A stretch of DNA of 64,000 bases from Cladophialophora immunda (lineage: Eukaryota; Ascomycota; Eurotiomycetes; Chaetothyriales; Herpotrichiellaceae), in assembly GCF_000835495.1 (NCBI RefSeq), contig NW_015622546.1:2908955-2972954 (forward strand), written 5' to 3'. The notes below the pieces were generated by a model that was not told the origin of the DNA, made no database searches, and saw only the letters and a program-made list of their open reading frames with translations. The stretch's first letter is position 1; each line of letters opens with the position of its first letter. Positions 22,806-33,105 of this stretch are shown here, one piece after another. The translations under genes were made by a program, and so were the position numbers.

Positions 22806-24248
22806 TTATGTCACGTGGTGGATTGGACATAGACAATTGCCTTTTCCCCAATATCCTTTGCCGTAATCGAAGGTGAGTTCTTCCATATCATAGACATCCC
22901 GCGTAGTATAGAGATTAACTCTATACTTGCCCGACACCCTCATGCACCTAGGCTCGACGGTGGGCTCGCAATGATGATTCATCAGTCCGAAGATGTTCCT
23001 GATCTCATCGCAATTTATCTGAGCGACCTCTGGTTCGAAAAGAAGATCTTTCCTGAATACCGTATAACATTTGCCGTTGCGGTACGTATTGGGGGGCACT
23101 AATTCCCTAGCGAGTTCAACAATGTGATAAATGGCGAAATAGTATAGGAGTGTTGTTGGAGACTGGTTCCTCTTGCCCGCGGCAATGGGTCCAGAACCAG
23201 AAATTGGCACCTTACAACATTCTCCAACGAAAGAAGGAATGCTTCGTAGCTTGTTAAAGAGGTCGGCGGCAGTTGGACGGTCTTCCTTGTCGATCTTGAA
23301 TCCTTTAAGAAACAAACTAAGGAGTGCAAGCTGCCCCTCTCCTTTTGGTTAGCCAAGAAGGTGCTTTAACCAACGTACAACGACGTCGTAATCCTCGCCG
23401 AAATTGAATCGCCATTCTTGCCCTGGCATACACCATGTGCGGAACTCAGTCCTCCCAGAACCGACTAAGACAGAAACCATTTCGATAAAACAACAGATCA
23501 AAGCCCACACATCTTGCGATCGACCTCGGCGAGTACCCGCAAAAACCTCCGGTGCTTGGTATAATAAAGCTCTAAGGCAGTGGCTATGCGATAAGCTTCT
23601 ACCGTAGAAATGCTTTGATATTCCAAAATCAGTAATGACAACGTTGTCACCATGAATCAATATATTCCCAGGCTTCAGGTCCTTATGCTTGATTTCATGG
23701 TCATGAATAAATCTGAGGCCCGCTGCAAGACAGCCAAACCACCGCTGCATCGTTAGCCGACCCCTAACTGTGAGTGGTCCATCCAGAAAATCCTCAAGAT
23801 CACATTCCGCCAATGGAGACAGGATGATGTGGCCTTCGTTGGTGGGGTCGATGTAGTGACCGAGTATTTGTACAATATGCCAACGTGCACCTTTTCGCAG
23901 CTTTAGGAGACACTCGATTTCTTTTTCGTACGCCTCACGGCATTGTTCCACTGTAATCCAAATCGTCTTGCAAGCAAGCCATTGCCTGCGGATTTTCACC
24001 GTCTGGATTGTCGCATTATGTCCAGACCCAATTTGTTTGCCTTTTTTTTCAATCGTATCTATCGCTTCTTGACCAATATTGTCGCCCTGAAATATCGATT
24101 CCGTATTGAGTGTTTGTGTACTCTCGTTGATCTTCTTCAGGTCAAGGTCTTCGAAATCCTGTTCCACCAAGTCATGATGTTTCAGATTTCGGACGGAGCG
24201 ACTTTTTTCGTGGTCTGAAGATTTCGAGTGTATATCTAAGCGATCCAT
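22806..24248 (-). CDS. Protein kinase fused to C-terminal half of a SET domain
   Basis: Two exons, 24248-23379 and 23330-22806, giving 464 residues. The 48-nt intron (donor GTACGT, branch CTAAC, acceptor GGGCAG) removes an in-frame TAA. Kinase motifs are complete: glycine loop IGSGHNATI (73-81), Lys94 in ACKTI, catalytic HKDLKPGN (188-195), DFG (207-209) and QAPE (231-234). After the kinase C-lobe (DRPTAADLFNKLRS), residues from about 406 read like the second half of a SET domain: LMNHHCEP, TTRDVYDMEELTFDYG, then CLC. The first half of SET, with much of the cofactor site, is missing, so methyltransferase activity is doubtful. The frame upstream of ATG 24248 has no other ATG. Confidence 0.75.
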
Positions 24249-24879
24249 AATGATTACGAGGGTAGGCTTCGTTGAGACGGAAATGACTAGTTGGGAAATG
24301 GAGGCCTCTGGAAAAGTTTTCAATAAACGCACTTAAATCCCGGCGTATTATATATAGAGGTTTGCAGGAGATTCTCAACCTCGTTTTGCATAAATGGCGA
24401 TGTAGGCCAGTTGAGACACTTCCGCACAAACACCCGCCACAGCGCCGTACGTCTTTTTTGCTTAGCTATTGTTATTCGCTATCCTCCCTCGCTAGTAGTG
24501 TAGAAGTGGATAGTCTGAAAGACGTTGCTGTTATCATACCTAATGCCTTATGGTGGAAGATAAATAGAAGGCGTCAGCTAGGGGCTCCGTGGCGCAGAAT
24601 TTGCGTGTCAGTATAGCTAGCATAATGACAATGGTTGGTAACGGTGCATTTATACATCTCGGGAGGCTGTCGCACGAAAAATACGAGGTATATTGGTGCC
24701 ACGAGAACTTTATTGGGCCACACCGCATTGTGATTTTGTGGCCATTGGGTGCCCTATTGCAAAGGCTAGGCTGAGGTTACAAGGAAATGTTACGCAGCAG
24801 CGTCGAGGCAGGGAATCTGCGAGGTTCCCTCCAGTGCAGGGGGGCTCAGGAAGGCTCATCGACTCCAGCGGCCAACTGA
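24249..24879. other. Intergenic
   Basis: No supported gene. A short stretch near 24578-24595 (GCTCCGTGGCGCAGAATT) resembles the 5' part of a tRNA but has no matching 3' half. Confidence 0.45.
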
Positions 24880-25250
24880 CTCTCAACGGCGGTCGCCATA
24901 ACGGTCGCCGCACAGGCAGCAACTGTGACCAGCCTCTGAATCGGCGAGGCATTTGACGATTTTGCAGACCAGTTCCGCATTCGTTCAGTAGTGTGCTGAT
25001 CAGCCAACGACTTACTTTGACATTTCCTGCCTCCCTGTCGGTGTTGTTGCCTACGAAATGGTTGGCTCTCGATGATCGATAATAGCCACCCTCCAGTTTC
25101 ATAAGAGGCACGGACCCTAGGATCCGGCCAACAGCTGTTAGATGCAAACGGGAGGCGTAGGAGGTGTGATTGTCATGATTTGCATGTCTATTGGCCCTCT
25201 CCATATGTTGAGAATATTACGTCCTCTTTCGACACGCTGCCTTGGTCACA
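24880..25250 (-). repeat. Repeat A copy (antisense orientation)
   Basis: One of the dispersed repeat A copies. On the + strand it shows GACATTTCCTGCCTCCCTGT, then GAAATGGTTGGCTCTCGATG, then GATCGATAATAGCCACCCT, followed by AGAGGCACGGACCCTAGGAT. Sense is defined here as the strand reading GAGAGCCAACCATTTC. It lies directly upstream of the NDT80-type gene. Confidence 0.75.
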
Positions 25251-25492
25251 TTCCGTGCTCCATCACCTAGTGGCTTTCGTGGCAGATCCGAATGAATGGG
25301 ACAAAAAGCAGAAGGCTGGGTAGCAAGGCTCAGTGATCACATGCCGAGCGCATGGCCCTCTACTGTGGCGTGGGAATGGGAGGCCTGGTCAACTCACTGC
25401 AGCCAGGCAAGCAGGGGTCATCGACAGCCTGCGGCTGTCCCCCCAGTTCTCCTATATAACCCATCGCCTGCCCAAGCCCCCTCCCTGCATTT

Positions 25493-27145
25493 ATGTCAGC
25501 CAAAGCCTCTTATTCATCTTATCAACAGTGCCATTGACCTCAAAAGCCTGTCCCTAAAGCGTCGAACCCATAACAAATTCTACGGCACAGGATATATTTT
25601 GATATTGAGGTCCGCATTCCCCTTGTTCACATCTTCTCCTGTCTGTCGTACAGGCCTCCTTTGCCACCTCCCCATTCGTACAATTCGGCAAACGGCATCG
25701 GGTCAACGTTCAGGAGGATGGGAGAGATGGTACCACAGTATTCGACGACTCTTCAAACCCAAATAAGTCCAGGACCTTTTCCAGGAGGAATAAGGTATCA
25801 ACCAAATCCGTATCCTGCTCGCAGCAGTCCAGCGTTTTCTTTCCCAGCCCAAGAGGGTTCATACCCAGGCCAAAACATGTCAGCGTATTGCCATGAAAGC
25901 CCGAGCACTACACAGCAAGATGGGCCTTCATTTCACGAAACCACTGTTCTCTATCCTATGTTGACACTCCGAAATCAACGTTTGATGCCAGAAATTATGG
26001 CTTCCATACAGAAAGGATTTTTCCAGGTGGACAGAAAATGGACTTGCTACCGCCGAAACTACTTTACAGTAACATGTTCTTTTGGATTCCGAAATGGCAT
26101 CGTGGATGGGCCATTCTATCTCAATAGAAATGGCTCCGAAGAGTTGATCCATCAGTTTACTGTGTCAGTCACTGCAAAGACCGCCATAACCAGTAACGGT
26201 GAGAGTAAAGCCCGAGGTCTCGTTCAACATACCCCTAAACGGGACAAGGCGACAGTTCCTGGCCGCCATCCTATTGCGCCGTCCCCCAACCATGCTGTTG
26301 GTCCCAACGGCACATACCCGAGTGCCGGGCATGTTTATGGGGGGCCAAACCATCTCCATCCAGGTATCATGGGCCCCTTTTCAGGCTTCGAAAACCCCGG
26401 CACCAATTCGATTCCGACTTCACATACATTTGAGAGAATCCAGTTCCAGAAAGCCACCGCCAACAACGTCAACAACGGTAAACGGCGTGCGCAGCAGCAA
26501 TATTTTTTGGTGGTGGTTGAGCTTTCCGCAAATATCGGAAGGCAGAGTGACGAAAACTGGGTCGTGATAGCGACCAAGGAATCTGACCCTATAGTGGTGC
26601 GTGGCCGATCGCCCGTCCATTACAAGGACAATGGACGGCGAGATAGCCAGGCTAGCATGGATCCCGACCGCGGAACAGGGCATGGGAGCGATGGGCATGC
26701 CGGTCCACTTTCATCAGGCAGCTACGGGCACACTCATACTTCAATGGATTGGATGGGAAGTCATCGACAGGGAGGCCATTTCGGAGGCTCCAACTACCGT
26801 CACGGCCACGCCTCCACTACTCGCTATTTCCCGGCGAGCTTGGTGTCCTCAAACACCCTGGCTGGAACGTCAACAGAAGTTGAAGTCAGCCTCTGTGATT
26901 CCCGTACTGTAAAGTCGGCTTGCACCCTATCGTTGGAAGCCAGTGACGATGTTATGTTCAGCAGCCTTGACCGCGAGGGCACAAGCCGCAAGAGGCCTTT
27001 CGAGGACGCCGGAGAGGGGGAGCATCTGCGCTTCCCATTACCGGGGCCATTCACCGATAGCATGACATCGCTCGTCGACTTTTCGGCCAAGCGCTTTAAG
27101 CTGAAACGTAAAGAGGCGGAAGATGCCGACATAATCTTCTTCTAA
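25493..27145 (+). CDS. NDT80/PhoG (XprG/VIB-1-type) transcription factor
   Basis: Two exons, 25493-25527 and 25654-27145, joined by a 126-nt intron ending GTACAG, giving 508 residues. The first exon is only 11 codons and is placed by phase and context, so the start is the weakest part. The Ndt80 DNA-binding fold is clear: LMPEIMASIQKGFFQVDRKW, TCYRRNYFTVTCSFGF, LVQHTPKRDK, FERIQFQKATANN, GKRRAQQQYFLVVVEL and VVRGRSPVHY. This p53-like family binds MSE-type DNA and includes Ndt80, XprG and VIB-1, regulators of meiosis, protease secretion and vegetative incompatibility. The C-terminus carries basic patches (KRPF, KRFKLKRK) fitting nuclear import. Several such paralogues usually exist, so the exact counterpart is not assigned. 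Confidence 0.85.
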
Positions 27146-27399
27146 CTGAACTTCGAGCTCATAGAGAAAACACTGAAGACTCGCAATAGCCCTTCGCGCA
27201 GAGAATGTGTTAATCCCAATAAGTATCGTCTCTTCGTCCCTCACCAGTCATTCGATGTGACAGCACGTCCCCTCCCCGAACCATGGGATGCCTGCAGGTA
27301 TGCGAGCATCAGCGGACATTATGATATGTAGGGTGACAATATCAGCCATGTTCAAAGGACCCCTGAAGGTTGGCGGACTGTACACATAACACAATCCCG

Positions 27400-27835
27400 G
27401 CATGACGACTTGGAGGCAGCTAGGGTACATGTTGGGTTGTTTCAACGTCTTTGACTGGACAATTAGGAATTCAAGAGGCTGGAACTTGATGCCCAATTGC
27501 CGCTCACATCGAATAGTGTGGATGGGAGACGAGGAGCGAGCACCACCAAGGCCATCATTGTTGTGGAGCTTATGTGTAGCTAAGGCAACTCGTCGAAAGA
27601 GGAGACTGGAGGGTGGTTGGTATTTTTCATCGAGAGCCAACCATTTCCTAGGGGGGCAATACCGATAGTAAGGTAGGAAGTGTCAAAGCTTAAATAGTTG
27701 GCTGGTATGAGACATTAAGCGAAGGCCCGTACAGTCTATGCGGCACTGTGCTTCAAACCTCAGAACGCCTCACCGGTTGAGAGGCTGGTCATCGCAGTTG
27801 CCTGTTCGGCAACCGTTATCCGTAAAACTTGTTAG
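27400..27835 (+). repeat. Repeat A copy (sense, long)
   Basis: Includes the upstream part of the family (TCAAGAGGCTGGAACTTGAT), then CTAAGGCAACTCGTCGAAAG, the core GAGAGCCAACCATTTCCTAG, and the 3' part CTCACCGGTTGAGAGGCTGG. It shows that the family unit extends to at least 400 bp. Some short frames inside are probably chance or coding relics. Confidence 0.75.
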
Positions 27836-28070
27836 ATTCCCAACCGTAACCCATAAGTGGCCAAAGGTCACTCAGGACCCACCAGTGCATTGTACAACCC
27901 GATTCACAGAAGGGGGATGCGTGTCAACAGTTTTTGAAAGCCAACCAACACAGACCGGGTGGCGTTGAGATCAAACCAGTAAGGCTTACGATACAGGACG
28001 AAAGCAGTGCCGGTACTGACCTAGACGCCAACAGGAGGACGACGGCAAAAAGTGTCAGTTAAAGTGATAG

Positions 28071-29028
28071 TTAAGGATCAAGCTGGTTGTGACCTCGACG
28101 CTTTTTGCTTCCTTTCCACACAAGGCGGCAGCACAAAGTAACAGCCATCTTTTGGCAAGACATGCGATCTCCATTCTGAGAATATCCTTTCGACGAGTTG
28201 TCTTTGTTAGATCGCTTTCCTTCATCAGCGGCGGCATCGTCCTGGGTATCGACTGGGTTGTCATCGCCCAGCACAATCGGGTTGTCTAGGAGAATGCGTC
28301 AGAATACACCTTGCGCGTACGTGCACGAAAGATCTCCTTTTACGCACCTTGAGTAGAGCTAACTACCTTCAGCGACTCTTTGATGATCTTCAGTCGATTT
28401 AGGTCGACTTTGGTAACTTTTCTCGTCCTCCCGCTTGCAGTCCTTTGCAGTTCTATCTGTGATCATATGGGGTTTATTCTTATAGGCTCCGCAGCAAGGT
28501 CGAAACTGGTCCGCGTCTGTAGGACACTGCCAATTTGGATGGATATTATTGCCGCAAAACTCGCATTTGGAGGTCTCTTCCGTAGGCATATTGCCTGCGG
28601 ATTGCTCGGTGGATATTTGACAGGTAGTGGGAAGTTGAGAACTGTTCTAGTGTGCTTGTACGCAAAAATGCATAAAGGAGAGTTGATATAGTTGAATTAC
28701 GCGCGCAGAGAGGACAATACCGATCATCCACATAGGGACCTGCGTTTGTCCCAAGATAAAGGGCGTCACCGCCGTGTTCGTATGCGACTCCGTGGCCAGA
28801 AGAAGACGATCCTATTGGGTGAAGATTGAAATCTGGCCCAACCTCGCAAGCAGCACATTTGGCTCCCTGGTTGTTCCATAATCAAACGTGGGTTGGTTTC
28901 TGTCTCTCCCCTTTTCGCGTTGCCACATTGTCTAACAACAAATCCTTTGAGGGTCTAGCCGATCTTGGCGGCATGGGAGGGTCCATTCTGTCGCAGCCTG
29001 GAATCGACTATGCTTTGTTTACTTACGG
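28071..29028 (-). pseudogene. Cysteine-rich zinc-binding gene, 5' end lost or rearranged (copy 1)
   Basis: A phase-consistent series of exons can be read: an end piece before 29028 (donor GTAAGT), then 28866 onward (GAKCAACEVGPDF to GPYVDDRYCPLC), a 106-nt intron, then MPTEETSKCEFCGNN with FRPCCGAYKNKPH, and after another intron a charged tail ending GHNQLDP at 28071. CxxC pairs (CAAC, CPLC, CEFC and CC) suggest zinc binding. No start codon is found upstream; the frame runs back into the F-box relic. A second, more damaged copy lies at 46505-47225. A shorter functional gene starting at MPTE is possible. Confidence 0.45.
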
Positions 29029-29066
29029 TGACAACTCGAAACTGGCCGAATGACAATTCCCTAGAG

Positions 29067-29560
29067 GATACGTGCCTCCCTGTCGGTAAATGCTGGTAGA
29101 TACTGATATGTCGAGTCCTAGTGGGTTACAAAAAGCTGAGTCGTACCGGATTTTGGTGGTTGTCACGCCCAAAAAAATCCACTCTGGCAATCGGCACGGG
29201 ATGCGACTGAGGAGGTTTTTCAGCAGCAGCCCAAAACTTTAAGCAATCCCCCTTTTCACAAGACAGTCTACGCTCTATATAACTCTTTTGAACTGGTCAA
29301 GAGTAGATATGTCCAACGAGAAGATAATAGAATTCAGGAGCTCAAGGGCGATCTGATCAAGGGCACCGAGAGTTGCACGACGTCTCGTCCACCAACATTT
29401 CTCGAAGGGTGACTTGTCACACACGCTGGCGAGGTTTGGAGCTGCTTCTTCCGACAGCGGCGGGGCGATATGCTTGCTATCGCTGGCATCCGCAAGACAC
29501 CAGTAAACTGCCAAGAGATGTAAAACCTTCCGAATCGACCACCATCCGCCCACTTCCACT
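29067..29560 (-). pseudogene. F-box gene relic (copy 1, internally deleted)
   Basis: The minus strand reads an F-box (ALDQIALELLNSI, then SLDISTLDQFKRV) that stops just after. A zinc-type segment (CEKGDCLKFWAA) in another frame follows almost at once and ends ISIYQHLPTGRH. A related segment at 41850-42235 has about 170 extra bases between these parts, so this copy carries an internal deletion. Stops and frame changes mark it as non-functional. The 3' end runs into the cysteine-rich relic. Confidence 0.5.
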
Positions 29561-30001
29561 CTCGGTTGACTTTGATTCCAGTCACAGGCAAACGTGATCC
29601 AGTAAGGGACCGCGAAATGGTGGTTGGGGCCGATATAATCGATGTTGCAGGAATGAGGGACGTGGATAACTATTCAACAGATCCTGTAAAATCCCCAAGG
29701 AATAGCATTCGTTCGTCTGTCAATGTCTTATCCCTCAATAAGCAGGATCATTGGGATCGAACATTCAGAGTATCTCAAGGACAATTCTTTTAGATTTCAC
29801 TCACTGATCTCGTCAATGAAGATCACTAGATGACCAATTGTGGATTCTTAATATCGCTCGAGGGTAATACTAGAGAGTGCAGAAGTATATGGACTTCTTC
29901 CAAAAACCTAGGGTCCTTCTCCGTCTTCATTCACCAAGGGATCCCGGACCCTTGACATCCTGCCACGTTGAACATGTGCCGTAACGCCGTTCGCATACAA
30001 A
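29561..30001. other. Intergenic
   Basis: No supported gene or repeat recognised. Confidence 0.45.
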
Positions 30002-30535
30002 TCAGTCACCGTCCTCATTTCCCACATTTGCCTCTTCTCCGACTGTTGGAGTATTTGGAGGTGCTGTATCTCCGAGCCTTTTGATTAGGCTTGCCACCTC
30101 CTGCCACAGGCAGGTGATCCATTCACCACTGTGTAGCTGAACTGCGATGAGGGATTCATCCGCAGAGCAGACCTGAAACTTCTTCGTGGCCATGCAAGAC
30201 AGCTTTACCCGCCAGTAGAGGCGTGCCGGTGCGCTTGTCGTATGAACTTCTCCGGTTTGAAGTTCTAATTCGGGAGTCTCATGCCAGCGATCAATGAAGG
30301 TCATTGCGATGGCTTGCGCTTCAGAGAGGGCGTCGTCAATGTGTGTACCCAGTATACGGTGCAGGTCAACCAACGTGTTGATTGCATCCTGAATGAATAT
30401 CGGTGCATACGGTGGTGGTGTGGGTCGATATGCTGATAGTGTCATAAAATCACGACATAGAGGACTTTTGAGTATGACCGAGGGGGGCTGCCACAGTTGC
30501 GCATGCCACAGGACTTCGAAATACTTGTAATCCAT
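30002..30535 (-). CDS. Hypothetical protein
   Basis: A 177-residue frame from an ATG at 30535. It has regular globular composition (LVDLHRILGTHIDDALSEAQ, then VKLSCMATKKFQVCSADE) and an acidic C-terminus. No family recognised. It could be a fragment of a larger gene, since it lies between repeat A copies, but no disabling mutation is visible. Confidence 0.45.
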   Translation of the reverse strand: MDYKYFEVLWHAQLWQPPSVILKSPLCRDFMTLSAYRPTPPPYAPIFIQDAINTLVDLHRILGTHIDDALSEAQAIAMTFIDRWHETPELELQTGEVHTTSAPARLYWRVKLSCMATKKFQVCSADESLIAVQLHSGEWITCLWQEVASLIKRLGDTAPPNTPTVGEEANVGNEDGD

Positions 30536-30699
30536 TTTAATAATGACGTGGACTCAGAAAATCAAGGAGGAAGAAAAGAAAAGAAAAAGCAAAAGCAATT
30601 GCCAGTCTCGAAGCTTCAGAAGAGCTGTTCCATACTTGTGGGCATATTAAATAGGGATCCAGGTTGAACTCCTCAGTGAAACAGGAGTAACCTCCCGCC

Positions 30700-30965
30700 A
30701 CCTCATTTCTCATGGCGTGTAAATATCGCCGTCGCCGCGCAGGCAACAACCATGACCAGCCTTTCGTGAGGCATTTAATAGCTTGAAGTGCGCTGCGACA
30801 GTGGTGTGCTAGGACTGTACAGCCAACGATCTGCCCTTTGACACTTCCTGCCACCCCGTGGGTATTTGCTTCCTGCAAAATGGTTGGCCCTCGATGATCG
30901 ATAATAACCATCCTCTAGTTTCGTAAAGACCTGTGGACACTAGCATCTGGCCACCGACTTTCCAG
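30700..30965 (-). repeat. Repeat A copy (antisense)
   Basis: Carries CAGGCAACAACCATGACCAG, then GACACTTCCTGCCACCCCGT, then ATGGTTGGCCCTCGATGATC on the + strand, matching the other copies with scattered substitutions. It lies just upstream of the hypothetical gene at 30002-30535. Confidence 0.75.
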
Positions 30966-31370
30966 ATGCATACGAGAGGAGTCAAACGTCATGGTTGGCG
31001 GCTCTATATCGGAGAATTTCATTTTGTCACATCCTAAACTAAACCTGATGTTGCCTGTCACATCATTGAGGTAAATATTCGGTTATGATTGGCTTTTAGT
31101 TTTAAACTTTGTTTTGGGCTTTTATGCAGAAGACTGGACCGGAAAGATTCGATTCCTGCTATTTGTTCTATTGCGTCTCAGAGCAGCGCCCGGGAACAGT
31201 TAACTTACTAGTCGTCGCATTGGGAACAGCGTCGACCAACCTCAATCGCTGAGGTACTCATGCTAGTTAGGTATTTCATCCGTTCCGCAACACAGGGTTG
31301 TTTGAATGGTACTAGTCGACGGGCTCCAGCCCCTGGGATTCTCACCAGCTGAATCCATGTCATCTGAAAT

Positions 31371-31448
31371 GGTTGGCTGTGGTTGGCTGTGGTTGGCTGT
31401 GGTTGGCTGTGGTTGGCTGTGGTTGGCTGTGGTTGGCTGTGGTTGGCT
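31371..31448 (+). repeat. 10-bp tandem repeat, 7.8 units
   Basis: The unit GGTTGGCTGT is repeated seven times perfectly from 31371 to 31440, followed by a partial unit GGTTGGCT. The sequence before it, GAAAT, together with GGTTGGCT equals the repeat A core GAAATGGTTGGCT, so the array appears to have expanded from inside a repeat A fragment. Confidence 0.95.
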
Positions 31449-31529
31449 CGGCCGTTCCATGCAGGCCGCTGAATTCGCCTTTCCGTAGCTCTTAAGAATG
31501 CGAAAGGCTGGATCAACAGCAGACTAGAA

Positions 31530-31790
31530 GACGATAGGCTGCCGGGCAACAACGATGACTAGCCTCTCAAACCGTGAGGCATTTAATGGTTTAGAGCACA
31601 GTGAGGTCCAGGCTTGTCCAGGTTTTCGTTCAGTGGTGTGTTAAGACCAGCCGTCCATTTGCCTTTGACACTCCCTGCCTCCCTGTCGGCATTACGTCCT
31701 GGGAAATGGTTGGCTCTCGATGATCGATAACAACCACCCTTCAGTTTCATCACCTGCTCTTCAGACAAGTTGCCCCGCTGGTTGGGCACT
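31530..31790 (-). repeat. Repeat A copy (antisense)
   Basis: Near-consensus copy. The + strand shows GAGGCATTTAATGGTTTAGA, then CACTCCCTGCCTCCCTGTCG, then GGAAATGGTTGGCTCTCGAT, then TCAGTTTCATCACCTGCTCT. It is most similar to the copy at 47455. Confidence 0.8.
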
Positions 31791-31869
31791 CGTGACACTT
31801 TGAACCCAATGATCACAGTTCGTCCGTCAATCTTAACCCTGCTACATATCTGCCATGCCAACCAAAGTC

Positions 31870-32170
31870 GTATTGCTCCCCTGTAAATGGTTTGGCTCTC
31901 GATGACAGATACAGTATCCTCCTCTAGTTGTTTTAGAGCCTGGCTCGTGTTCACCCTCGTCCCTCGCCTGCCGGCTTTTAAAAATGGACGTCGTGACGGT
32001 CGCCGAACAGGCATTGCAATGCGCTCTGGGTGCTAACACCAGCTAACGATTGCTGCTGACGCCTATCTCCCTGCCGGTATCGCTCCCTGCGGAAGTGGCT
32101 GGCTCTCGGTGATCAATCAAAAATCACCTCTAGTTTCGCAAGAGGCACGGACCCTATGGTCCGGCCACCA
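31870..32170 (-). repeat. Two partial repeat A copies (antisense)
   Basis: A short piece at about 31870-31925 (ATGGTTTGGCTCTCGATGAC) is followed by a more diverged piece at about 31985-32170 that ends in AAGAGGCACGGACCCTATGG, like the copy at 24880. This may be nested or sequential insertion. Confidence 0.6.
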
Positions 32171-33105
32171 GTATTTCACAGTTGAGATGATTGTCAGTCC
32201 TTGTTGGGCTGATCTTGTGTTGGCCATGCAAGCTCCGCTTTCTTTCACGAGACGAGCAACTGTTGCAACACCCAGGTAGATCAGCCCTAATCCGGGCTCC
32301 TACTAGTGCTTCATATTAGCTGTAGGTTACACCCTATATAGGCTCCCCATTTGATTTATTTCTGGCGCGGAGACAGAAGATGTATACAGGGTGGAGAATT
32401 GCGGAAGTAGGTAATCCGCTCACCTCTGCAGCAATACGGATAGAGAGGCAGGAAATGTAAATTGCTAATGGTTGTCAGGCATTGGCAGACTAGCGAGCGA
32501 AGGCCTGCTTGAAACGCATGCCTGTGCGGCGACCACAGGTCTGCAGGGAAAGAGCAACCCCGCAAGGAACAAGAAGTCGTACAAGGCTAGGTCACGTGAT
32601 GCCACGTGATCTCCAAGAGATGGTATGGCGACCCGAACGGTATGGGCAGCATACCAACATACCAACACACCATTCCCAGTCGCCTGTTCGGGAAATACCT
32701 CACAAGTATATAGCTACGCTCATTACCCTTCCATAGTTACACTCTCTCGTAGCCAACTCATGTCATCTAACTGACTAAAATGTTCTTCAGTTACTTGACT
32801 ACTCATACCTTGCGCCTACTGGACCCAGCTCATGCAGTAAAGGATCTGTGACTGTCTTCACAATGAAACATGTTGAACACGAGCAGCTGTCGCATTGCTA
32901 TTGCGCTGCAATAAGAACTATCTAGCGAGCTGGAAAAAGTAGTCTTTCATTACCCCAAAATTTTGGCTTTGCCATACTTGGGCCTTCGTTTATAGGAATC
33001 TAGCTCAATTAATTCGTGGCTTGACAAATCCATCAGAACTCACTTGAAATCTCAAACCCCAGCTCAAAGTCGACGACGTATCGGGCCAGCGACTGTTACG
33101 AGAAC
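32171..33105. other. Intergenic with a partial repeat A
   Basis: No supported gene. A sense fragment of repeat A lies at about 32430-32540 (GAGAGGCAGGAAATGTAAAT, then GCATTGGCAGACTAGCGAGC). Confidence 0.5.

Noticed and set aside
23331..23378. In-frame TAA inside the kinase-SET gene taken as a nonsense mutation
   Set aside because: The TAA falls within a 48-nt intron with a strong GTACGT donor, CTAAC branch and CAG acceptor that keeps the frame.
24575..24640. GCTCCGTGGCGCAG resembles the 5' part of a tRNA
   Set aside because: No matching anticodon arm, T-loop or 3' acceptor strand follows, so at most it is a fragment.
31371..31448. Possible CRISPR-like array
   Set aside because: Units are 10 bp and directly adjacent with no spacers, in a eukaryotic context; it is a simple tandem repeat.
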